Origin: Mesostigma viride
Lineage: Eukaryota > Streptophyta > Mesostigmatophyceae > Mesostigmatales > Mesostigmataceae
DNA length: 64,000 bases
Direction of reading: 5' to 3'
Assembly (NCBI GenBank): GCA_009746045.1
Contig: RPFO01000078.1
Coordinates: forward strand, 1,581,107 to 1,645,106
Both the position numbers and the translations under genes were made by a program. The notes under the pieces are model-generated. The model was not told the origin of the DNA and searched no databases. It saw only the letters and a program-made list of their open reading frames with translations. Positions 55,729 through 64,000 of the stretch are shown in pieces (position 1 is the stretch's first letter; each line of letters starts with the position of its first letter).

Positions 55729-58700
55729 CTGCGCGTAACCAATCGGCACATCAACGACGGACTAAAGTCAACGTAGATAGATTGCAAACGAATTAAAAAA
55801 AAAATTCAGGATACATGCCACGACCAAAACAGCGATTTCCTCACCCTTTGTTATTCCTTTCGGAGCTCGAGTAGCAGCTGTCTTGGGTCGAGACGAGCCG
55901 GAAGACTTGGAGGGCGCGGCAGGCTTCTTCCTCCCCTCAGACGTCGCTCTGCGAGTTGACCCTCCTGCCCCTCCACCCCTTGCCCTTCCATCACCCCTTC
56001 GCCTCCCTCCATCTTCCTCCTCCTCGTCGTCATCCCCGTCCTCCTCCTCCTCCCCCTCCTCCTCCTCCTCCTCCTCCTCCTCCTCCTCCTCCTCCTCCTC
56101 CTCCTCCTCCTCCTCCTCCTCCTCCTCCTCCCCTCCTCCCCCTCCTCCCCTCCTCCCCCTCCTCCCCCTCCTCCCCTCCTCCCCTCCTCCCCCTCCTCCT
56201 CCTCCTCCTCCTCGGAGGAGGATGATGATGACTCGACTGGCTGCCTTCGAAGCTCTTTCTTGGGATACTTTGAAACGCGCGTAGGCGCGGAAGGAGCGAC
56301 AGGCCGGGCAGAAGCGCCAGGCTCAGCTTCATCTTCGTCGTCCGAGATTTGAACAACTGCCTTTCGAAGCTTTTTGGAAGGGTGTGACTCCGGCTGCGGC
56401 TGGACAGACGGCCGCTGCCCACCCTTCCCTTTGTCCCGCGTCTTCTGCGGTGACGACTTCTCTCCCCCCTTAGACGTCTTCTGCGGTGACGACTTCTCTC
56501 CCCCCTTAGACGTCTTCTGCGGTGACGACTTCTCTCCCCCCGTAGACGTCGCTCTGCGAGTCGACCCTCCTTCCTTTCCCTGTCCCTCGCCTCCCTCGTC
56601 CCCATCCGAATCTCCTTCCGCGTCATCCTCAGCCTTCCTCTTCTTCGCCAATGACGTCCACGAGACGTCAGGCATCTTCCCCATCCGAACCAGTAAGTCT
56701 TCGAAGCCATCCAATGACTTCTTTCCGCCAAAAACGACCACGATGGGACGCAACTCCTCGAAAAACTGCGTCGCTAGCTCGATAAGCTTCCTGTGGTAAC
56801 CGGAAGCTCGTTCGACAGTTGTCTTTTTTGGAGGAACCATAAAGAGGTCATGGTCACCCCACCAGAAGTCCTTGAAGGACGTCCACTTGCGGCCGAACTC
56901 ACCATCCAAATTCAGGATTCTACAGCACGGTAGTGGCGTCAGGCCATCGTCTTGCCTCGCGAAAGTGGATGGGAAGCCCTCACCGTCGCCCACCGCCACC
57001 TCCGCCGCCACCCTCCTCACAAATGCCTTCTTCCTGTCAGGGCCGCCTTTAGGGAGACTATGAGAAGAATACCAGACGGTCATCTTATCCCAGGAAATGC
57101 TGCGCCAGTTATACTCAATCGGCTCAGCACTTTTCTCTTCCACCTTCTCCCCCCCTTTCCCTGCAACTTTCTCCTTCGCCTCAACCACCGCCTCCTTCTT
57201 CCCTTCCCCTCCTTCCATCTTTTTTTGATAGTGGAGATACAAGTCCTTGTCCAGAAGGCCGTGCGAACCCTTCATGCTGAAGTTCGGAGCGGTTTTGTCG
57301 AGGAGATCCACTAGATCGATTTTGCTATCCATCAGATCCTTTCTCGGAATCCTTAGGTGATTGGCAAGACCTTCGGACTTTAAGAGGTAGGCGACATTGC
57401 GCGTGATGATGACGGCCTTCTCCCAAAATGCAAGGAATCGATCGACGACGTCCTTGTTCCTTGGCATCCGCCCAAGTAGTCGACAGCCGAACACCTCTTC
57501 AAATAAGCGAGAAGCCTTGTACTCCATATCAGCCCCCCCCTTACATTCGCCATCCAAGTCGGGCTTTTCCTGAAACTTAATAAGGATGAATTGGCGAACG
57601 CACTCAAGTACGTCCTTGGCCAACTCCACCAACTTTGACAGCTTTTCGGGCCCAACCTCCCCACTCATGATGCATTCACACACAGCGTCCATCATCGGAA
57701 ACGACGCCAGGTTCCTTACAGACGTCCAGGACACCTTTTGCCCCTTCTTGGTGCCCTCGGCGTTAGCGAACCGGCATCTGAGAGTCATAGTCTCCTCAGA
57801 AGCTGGTGTGACGTCATTCTCATCATCCGGCCTGGCCTTTGTGAGGCGCAGGAAGGTGTTCGCCAGAACTCGATTGTAATTTGAAATTTGGGAAGGTTGG
57901 GCCTTGTTTTTTTTCCGCTCGCCTTCTTCCTCCCTCAACTCCCCCTTATCCTCCTTACTCCCCTCCAAACTCCCTTCCCTCCCGACTGATTGTTTGGTGG
58001 CCGGCAGGATGTACGCCAGCAGGTTCGTGTAATGGCCATCGGGAATAAAATGCCCTTTGCCCTGCTTCACGACGCCGTGCAAGTACAGCCTGTTGTAATT
58101 CCAAACATCCAGAAGCGCCTGCCCAAGCGTCCGATCCGCTACCGCCTGATCTTCGGCATTGGCGCCCTTGGAGATTTCGAATAGGCGATCCAGCTTCTTC
58201 TTCCCAACCTCCTGTCACGAACAGAGGAACGAAAAATTGACACACAAGAACAATTCAAGGGTCGACTTGCAGCGTGACGTTATGAACGCACGGGAGCGCG
58301 AAAAATGGTCTTCAGCGCCGAAATCGGTAAGTTAGGGTCACTCTGCGAAACCACCCCAGAAATATGTCGGGATGAGAGTTTGACTGCCATTGTCGTTTCT
58401 GTGTGCGACTTCCCGCATTTATAATGCATGATAAAGGAAGACTTTTGACATGGTCACTCCACAGTGCGACCCTTACTCGACATAACACGACGAAGTGGTG
58501 GAACTGCAGCGTCACCATTGCCATAGATAGAACTACCACTTACAGATATTTCCGGGAACTTTTTACACTCGTCCCAATTTGGAAGAAGGTCGGCCCCCCG
58601 AAGCAGAATGACGTTCGTTCCCCCGTACCCAGTATGGAATTGTTCCATGAGGGATGAGAAAAGTTTAGCCGCCGCGGCACTGTCCTTCGCGTTCTCAGAC

Positions 58701-61700
58701 GCTGCCCCCCCTTCACACATTAGTTTCTTAACATGTGTCACACCGGGCGTCCATTCCCCCTCCAATTGCTTGAAAGACTTTAAACCCTTGAAATAGTGGT
58801 TTCCGTCGACCACCGCATATCGAAGAACGAGATATTCGCCATCAGGATGTTCTTCGTGAAATCTTGGGTCGAATGCCTTTAAGGAGGCCTGGCTTATTAG
58901 GCTGAAGACCTCCCTTGGTTGAAAATCAAAGGGCAGAACGTCGTCTTGTTCCCCGACTCGTGCATAGGTCCGGAACTCAACACCTCTCTTGAGGAAAGAA
59001 GCGGTGGACTTGGTTCCAAGATACTTCTCAATCTCCTTGTCGGACAAGGGGCGAAAGTAACGCGAGCCCACGAACTCCGCGTCAGTCCTAGCGCCATGGC
59101 ATTTTTTCAGCCAATCCCGGTAAGGGCCGGTGGACGTGATGTGTTTGGCGAAGAGGCTTGGCTTGGTTTCCGCAAGCGCTTGAAAGGCGAACTGCCACAC
59201 AGGGATGCACACCTTAAAATGCAAACTGTTTGTCTTTGCATTCAGCAAGATGCGCCCGTTCTCCCTGAACACCTCATCGCTTAGCAACCGCTGCCTCATG
59301 TTGTCAGGCAAAATCAGCCCGTTGACGGTGTGAATGCGCATGCTATTGCAACCGGTATCGATGAAGTCACTCGGTCGAATCCAACGGGATTCCCGCACAG
59401 CATTCGCGTCCCGAATGGCTTTGTCCCTGATCTCCTTCTCGGAGTCCACGGTCGTTGCCATCTTCCAATCTTTGATGATCGGCTCCTTGTCCACCTTTCC
59501 ACTACTCGTCAGGATCCCCTCCTTGAAGAGCTTTGAAAGTGCTTTCAGAAGCTCAAGAAAAGGGGAGAAGGTAGGCCACTTTAATATATCCGACGCCGGC
59601 GCCTTGCCCCTGGCTTCGACGTAGTTAAGCATCTCCTTGACGAGTGCAAAAACGGCATCATTGCCGGCCAACCTTCCGTCACCGTCTCCTTCCCCCTCGG
59701 CACCCTGAACGAAGGCATTGACGAACATGAGACAAGAAAGCAATAAATAGTTTAACGTATGCATATAGTCCGCGAGCGTAGGAAAATCTCAGAGTAGGGT
59801 GCTAAGAACACAGAAGGTAAAAAGGGTCACTCCACGGAGCTACCCCTCTGAATCTAAATCACCAAAAACGCACCGCTTCCTTTTCTCCCGCCTTCTTCCC
59901 CTTCTTTCCTTTTCCGCCTTTCTCCCCCTCGCCACCCTGGAGGAAGCATTGACGAAGATGAGACAGGAAAACAATAAATAGTTTAACGTTTGCAAATAGT
60001 CGGCGTGCAGACAAAAAATACCGAATAGGGTGCAAAGCACGGAGAAGGTAAAAAGGTTCACTCCACAGAGCTACCCCTCTAAATAAAAATTCCGCAAAAA
60101 ACGCACCTCTTCCTTTTCTCCCGCCTTCTTCCCCTTCTTTCCCTTCCCGCCCTTCTCCCCCCGGCCGCGTCATCCTCCATTTCCACCCCCTTATCCTTCC
60201 CCTTCTCCTTTTTATCCGCATCCCTCTTCTTTTTGGACGCTTTTGCCTGACCCTCAAGCAGCTTCGCCCGTTCACGATCCCTTCTCTTGAGATCCACTTC
60301 ATGAACTTGATGACCTTGTCCACCTTCGCCTCCGTGTACTCCTTTGGTTTCCACTTGAACTTTTCGGTGCCCTTGGACTTGACTTGGTTGACGAAATCAT
60401 AGGCCAGTCACCGTTGAAGGTGTCAGATTGCATTGCGAAATCGGCCGCCGCCTCAACGCGTAGTTGGGTGAGATACTTGCGAAACTCCCCGGCACCCATC
60501 GTAACATCCTTAGGGGGCTTGCCTAGGATGAGGTCGCCAATATCACAGATAGTCTTCACCTTATTCTTTCTGTCAATAAGCTTCTTGGGATCCTGGAATG
60601 TCGTCGTCGCCTTTTTTTAGCCTGCTGGAAGGTATACCAACAACACACAACATACACATGAAGCGAAATGTATTAAGAAGAGTAATCTGAACTCTGGCAT
60701 CCTAGCTCTGCAGCGCGACCTTCAGCGTTAAAAACTTAAAAAACATTGTACAAACCTTTGCCTTCCCCTTCCCCTTCGGAGTTGGCTCGGGCTCATTTTC
60801 TTCCTCCTCCTCCTCCTCCTCGTGCTCCTCCTCCTCTTCCTCCTCGTCCACCTCCTGCTCCTTCTCCTCCTCTTCCTTCTCGTCCACCTCCTGCATGAAA
60901 AAAAAATAATAATAATTCAGACGATGACATAAAAAAAACGAGCATTAATTTTGTTTTAACGTTGCTCTGCGGAGCGACCCCAACCCTAAGCTTGAACAGT
61001 AAAATGAAACAAATTTCCTACCTCTACGTTCTCCGTCCCCATCCCTTCGACCTCTTCGAAAGGTTGATCGTCATCCTGCAAGACGAAACGTGCGTTCAGA
61101 TAAATATACAAAGTCAGTCAAAACAGGAACTATTTCTTGAATATCCTATCTTCACAAATCGACCCCGAACCTTTAGCGGCATTTGCTTACCTCCGGGTTC
61201 CACGCTGAAGGACTTTGTCCCTCAAAACATGGAATGTCACCCTCCTGGCGGGAAGGAGAGCAAGAAATGCGTTCATCGTTAGTAACAATTTTCAACAAAA
61301 GAAATACACAACACTAATCTAAACGGACTGAATAAAAATGTACACAAATGTCAATAATTACCTCAATGTCAAATCTCCACTCCCGCAACACTTGTCCGAT
61401 CGGCCACATCTCAGATGGAGTTGTGTGGCTCAGTTCGTTTTCGAAAAACGTCCGAAGAAAAAACAAGTGAGATAGCATGTCCTGACTCCATGATTTCTCG
61501 TTTATGTTCGCCGTCACTAACGACAGGCAGTCGTCGATCCCCTTGTACTCAAGCCATGCGACAACCTCCTTTCGTGGGGGCTCATACTGTCCGGCCATGT
61601 CGAACTCCCCACTCTGACGAAAACGCAGGATCTCATCCTCGCACAACTGAAGAAACAATTCAACAGCTCGACTCGGAAGAATAGGGTCTGGGTTCACCCT

Positions 61701-63394
61701 AAACTGCGCCATCCACACTGAATACGACGAAAGGAAGTGCGATCTAACCCCATCCAAATCTTCAATCACTTCCGAACCAGCCCTGAACAACTCGGGAGAT
61801 ACCGAGTGGTCCATGGCGATCAGAAAGTCGCCGAAGACATCCCAGTCGAACTGTGCAGCCTTGAACCCTTTCTTCAAGAGCAGATTGACATCCGTTTCCG
61901 TCAGCGGGGAGGTGTCCCAATCCTCACCTGTCTTCCCCTGCTCTAGGACCTGGTACATTTCCCACCTGCAGACAGATATGATGATGTCAAAATACTCGTG
62001 TGACAATGGGTGCTGTCTCGTGTCCTTGCAGTACTGTTTGGTCGCACAAGACAGCTTGATCCAGACGAGCAGGCTTCGAGGAACATAAGCTGTAACATCC
62101 GCTGCGTCGGGTATCGTTGACCCGCACTCGGTAACAAGCAACTCAAAGGTGTCGAAAAGAGATGCAATTTCTTTCCCCTTTAACCTTTTGCCTCGAAGGC
62201 TCCGCCCCATGACTTCGAACAAAAGATCACGAAGTGTTGGATCACTCCAAGGGTTCATCTTCTCATCAGACCCGACTGAATCCTCTCATGCCAGACACCG
62301 TCATCGATCGCAACTTCGATCTCCTTCGACACAAAGGTGCTCAAGAACGACTTGGCGTCATCGTTCAGATGTTTTTCGTAAGTCGTCAACCATGACTTCC
62401 AAGTTTCCAAGCCCCTCAACTGGATCGGCTGCACACAGGTCCACAAAACGAAAAAAAGCATAATCGGAAAAAAAGTTTAGGGTCACTCTGCGAAGTGACC
62501 CTTCATAAAAAAATCTCAAACAGAACGAACGACTAACTGACATGCACTATGAAGCGGCGAAAAAATTATTAGCTCACCCGCAATTTCTCCTCCCCACTCC
62601 CAACCTCGGCGTTCCCCTGAGACTCTGTCTCATCTCCCCCTTTCTTCCTCTGGATGCAGCAAGACAGAGGAAAGCATACTCGTTGAAAAAGTTTAGGGTC
62701 ACTCTGCGAAATGACCCTCCATAAATTAATCACACATGCGAAGGAAACGGCAACTCAGAAATGAAGGACAAATGAACAAAGAACAAAGGCGAAAAACACA
62801 GGATTACTTATCGCTCACCTCCGTTGTTGTCCCGCTCTTCTTGGGATCCTCTGACTTCTTTTCGTCTGCCCCCCGCTTCCTCTGAAATCAAAACAACAGG
62901 GAAAAGCATACTTGTTGGTTCAGGTTAGGGTCACTCTGCGAAATGACCCATTCATGGTCAGACGAGCTTAGCAGAGATAAGGAATAACGAAACCGTTAAA
63001 AAAAACACGCACACTAATGGGGGTAAAAACTGTTTCTCACCTGAGACGGCTCCGTACCCTCCTTCTCCGAGACCCCCGCGGTCTTCCCATCCACCTCCGT
63101 CGACTTTTCTGCAGCCTGCGCCTTCCTGCGCTCCTCCTCAAGTTTGGCTTGGTATTTCAGGCGTGCCGCCACACCCGCCTCCATCATCCTCTTCCCCTCC
63201 TCCTGCACCTTCCTCTTCGCCTTTGCCTCCTCGTCCTTCTTTTTCCTTTCCTCATTCGCCTTTCTCTCCTTTTCGTCCCGCACGACGCCCTCCTCTTGTC
63301 GCGTTTGCGTGCCATTATATCCTGGACTGATCATTACCGCTACTTGAATGCATCCACTATCAGCAGTAATCATTTTTGTGATATGCCACCTCAC
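55199..63394 (-). CDS. Large multi-exon gene of unknown function (ParB-like motif)
   Basis: At least 12 exons can be chained with GT-AG borders, nearly all phase 0, to about 1,600 residues. Order: K/E-rich coiled coil, two similar small exons, a folded alpha-helical region (61362-62428), short acidic exons, lysine-rich repeated exons, a folded domain with VVDGNHYFKGLK (58544-59704), a further folded domain, a low-complexity S/E/R/G stretch, and a basic C-terminus ending RSKNKK. The ParB-like motif and a DLFMVPPKK / VVVFGGKK pair recall ParB-methyltransferase fusions, weakly. Frameshifts occur near 62275, 60400, 60300, 60155 and in the AGG repeat near 56100, so the gene may be decayed or the sequence imperfect. 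Confidence 0.6.
55845..58211 (-). CDS. Large gene, longest exon
   Basis: Begins EVGKKKLDRLFEIS and continues through LDVWNYNRLYLHGVVKQGKG, LANTFLRLTKARPDDENDV, YNWRSISWDKMTVWYSS, HDLFMVPPKKTTVERASGYH and RPIVVVFGGKKSLDGFEDLL. A tail follows with three tandem GGEKSSPQKTSK repeats and a Ser/Glu run over a trinucleotide repeat. Past that repeat the conserved ending (GGSTRRATSEG, KTAATRAPKGITKG) is in another frame, so the repeat length is off by one or two bases. Donor GTGAGG, phase 1. Confidence 0.6.
56040..56214. repeat. CCT trinucleotide repeat inside a coding exon
   Basis: On the coding (minus) strand it is AGG/GAG, giving Glu, Arg or Gly runs depending on frame. The reading frame on its two sides differs, so the repeat length decides whether the exon is intact. 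Confidence 0.9.
58544..59704 (-). CDS. Large gene, exon with a ParB-like motif
   Basis: 387 codons without interruption. The N-terminal half is helical (LVKEMLNYVEARGKAP, WPTFSPFLELLKALSKLF). Then SRWIRPSDF, GSRYFRPLSDKEIEKYLG, and FDFQPREVFSLISQASLKAFDPRF ahead of GEYLVLRYAVVDGNHYFKGLK. The last segment resembles the DG-HR-xAL core of ParB/sulfiredoxin-fold domains, with Tyr in place of Arg. Donor GTAAGT. Confidence 0.6.
59705..60180 (-). repeat. Tandem duplication of an exon-intron unit, about 240 bp
   Basis: 59705-59944 and 59945-60180 share ATTGACGAA-ATGAGACA, CAATAAATAGTTTAACGT, GGTCACTCCACGGAGCTACC and the KKGKKAGEKE coding part, with about 85 percent identity by eye. Each unit contains an acceptor, an exon, a donor and a hairpin. 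Confidence 0.85.
59868..59937 (-). CDS. Large gene, tandemly duplicated Lys/Gly exon
   Basis: GGEGEKGGKGKKGKKAGEKE then donor GTGCGT. It and the following intron are a duplicate of 60107-60170 and its intron (unit about 240 bp, 59705-59944 against 59945-60180). Confidence 0.5.
60107..60592 (-). CDS. Large gene, exon with two to three frame changes
   Basis: DPKKLIDRKNKV, CDIGDLILGKPP, FRKYLTQLRVEAAADFAM in one frame; YDFVNQVKSKGTEKFKW, AKVDKVIKFMKW in a second; a Lys-rich run (KKKRDADKKEKGKDKG) in a third. A G6 run at about 60160 must also slip to give the ending shared with the next exon (KKGKKAGEKE). Donor GTGCGT at 60106. Confidence 0.5.
60756..60890 (-). CDS. Large gene, Glu-rich exon
   Basis: 45 codons, mostly Glu with a basic end PKGKGKAK. 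Acceptor TGCAG, donor GTTTGT. Built on a GAG-type repeat. Confidence 0.55.
61022..61075 (-). CDS. Large gene, 18-codon acidic exon
   Basis: DDDQPFEEVEGMGTENVE, acceptor TTGCAG, donor GTAGGA, phase 0/0. Confidence 0.55.
61191..61244 (-). CDS. Large gene, 18-codon exon
   Basis: EGDIPCFEGQSPSAWNPE, acceptor CGCCAG, donor GTAAGC, phase 0/0. Confidence 0.55.
61362..62428 (-). CDS. Large gene, helical exon with one frameshift
   Basis: Starts PIQLRGLETWKSW, reads to VAIDDGVWHERI, then needs a one-base shift near 62275 to continue as MNPWSDPTLRDLLFEV through to REWRFDIE (donor GTAATT at 61361). About 355 residues, mostly helical, no recognised family. If the shift is real, MNPWSD could be the start of a separate product. 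Confidence 0.6.
62479..62502. repeat. Intronic hairpin, copy in the intron after exon b
   Basis: AGGGTCACTCTGCGAAGTGACCCT with a stem of nine or ten pairs around CTGCG. Two further close copies lie at 62695-62718 and 62927-62949 in the neighbouring introns, with the same AAGCATA-type sequence on one side. Confidence 0.85.
62578..62649 (-). CDS. Large gene, duplicated small exon b
   Basis: 72 bases, RKKGGDETESQGNAEVGSGE and on to KLR. Related to exon a in its first residues and in its acceptor-side intron (shared GAGTATGCTTTCC). Confidence 0.6.
62695..62718. repeat. Intronic hairpin, copy between exons a and b
   Basis: Same hairpin as 62479-62502, with GAAATGACCC on the right arm. Confidence 0.85.
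62819..62881 (-). CDS. Large gene, duplicated small exon a
   Basis: 63 bases, RKRGADEKKSEDPKKSGTTTE. Same start as exon b (AG then AGGAAG) and flanked by introns that share a hairpin. Phase 0/0, so exon gain or loss would not break the frame. Confidence 0.6.
62927..62949. repeat. Intronic hairpin, copy before exon a
   Basis: Same hairpin, with GAAATGACCC on the right arm. Sits at a similar distance from the acceptor as the other two. Confidence 0.85.
63041..63330 (-). CDS. Large gene, N-terminal coiled-coil exon
   Basis: Strongly charged helix (RDEKERKANEERKKKDEEAK, LKYQAKLEEERRKAQAAE). Donor GTGAGA at 63040. The start codon is uncertain: in-frame Met codons exist up to 63394, but a 38-base tandem duplication (63354-63430) upstream makes the 5' limit unclear. 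Confidence 0.5.
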
Positions 63395-63430
63395 TATCAG
63401 CAGTAATCATTTTTGTGATATGCCACCTCC

Positions 63431-64000
63431 CCCCCCACTATTTAGCTCACAACAACGTGAGAGCAAAAAGTGAAAGAAAGGCATCTCACACTAAAGAAGG
63501 AAGCCCAAAGAGGGCGTCATTCCAGGCAGCAGCAAAAAAAAAATCCAGCTGCTCAAGATGCTTTTCCAGGATCAGCAACAACCTTAACATGCATGCTTTT
63601 AAAGGCTTAGCAATAACCCCTTCGATGGCTTTTTACCGGGAAAAGCCTAACCTCTTCAGATGCTTTTGAAGGCTAAGCAATAACCTTTTCCTTGTGCTTC
63701 CCTGGGTGAAGCAGGAGGAACATCCAGGCTGGCCGGACTGAACCCATCATGGGTTGTTCGCTCGTTAAAATCCTGTGAGATGCAGGTCACGGACATACTT
63801 GGCCGCCGACCTCATGACAGGCAATTCCGTAGCCAGCCAAGTGTAGAATAAAACCATGATGCTTTATATATTTGGAAAGCAACCAAACCATTCACATTTA
63901 ATTTCAAAAGACATCGACAAGAATACAAGTGTTGTCTAGTCGTATAATGTCGTACTTGTGCGTCACTGTCCAAATAAGGCTAAGCGGTTCTTGATAACCT
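63431..64000. other. Non-genic right edge
   Basis: Upstream flank of the large gene. Short repeats of GATGCTTTT and AAGGCT-AGCAATAACC recur (about 63558-63690). No gene or element recognised. Confidence 0.35.

Overview
The window is nuclear DNA of a eukaryote that builds motile or sensory cilia. There are no bacterial operons or ribosome-binding sites. Coding sequence is split by GT-AG introns, retrotransposons and DNA transposons are nested in each other, and microsatellites run for hundreds of bases. The one confidently named host gene is BBS2, a BBSome subunit, on the minus strand. Together with the abundance of non-LTR elements this would fit a green-lineage organism with flagellated cells (an alga, or a seedless plant with swimming sperm), but the species cannot be fixed from the sequence.

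Layout. 1-720: a 653-bp near-perfect palindrome with TTAA flanks. 720-11637: non-LTR retrotransposon (LINE) debris. It comprises two head-to-head 3' ends, three successive ORF1 copies (2.37, 3.28 and 5.04 kb) and an endonuclease/reverse-transcriptase ORF2 that has frameshifts and lacks part of its RT core. 11638-19981: an LTR retrotransposon with two 735-bp LTRs that look identical, a 5-bp target duplication and a polypurine tract, but about 6.9 kb of interior without any convincing gene. It sits in the 3' end of the ORF2 LINE. 20.0-26.9 kb: mostly non-genic, with one ~170-bp tandem repeat. 26.99-28.8 kb: a minus-strand LINE copy interrupted by a 720-bp LINE insertion with a 10-bp target duplication.

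29987-42853 (minus strand): BBS2, 13 exons recovered (664 residues), missing only about the first 55 residues. Its introns hold most of the microsatellites of the window. At least nine exons have one or more degenerate copies of their splice-junction edge repeated in the adjoining intron.

44.9-52.3 kb: DNA transposons. There is a pogo/Tigger-like non-autonomous element, a larger inverted-repeat structure around it, a ~740-bp pentanucleotide array, and a piggyBac-like non-autonomous element with TTAA flanks. 52.45 kb: a small gene that is essentially a lone HIRAN domain. 53.2 kb: CT-rich microsatellite.

55199-63.4 kb (minus strand): a multi-exon gene of about 1,600 codons, charged and low-complexity in parts. 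It has a ParB-like motif in one exon and several frameshifts at homopolymers or simple repeats. Its introns repeatedly carry one hairpin (GTCACTCTGCGAAGTGAC and variants), and some exon-intron units are tandemly duplicated. Taken together, the two large genes suggest that introns here grow by local duplication across splice junctions and by spread of short hairpins. That is the most unusual signal in the window.
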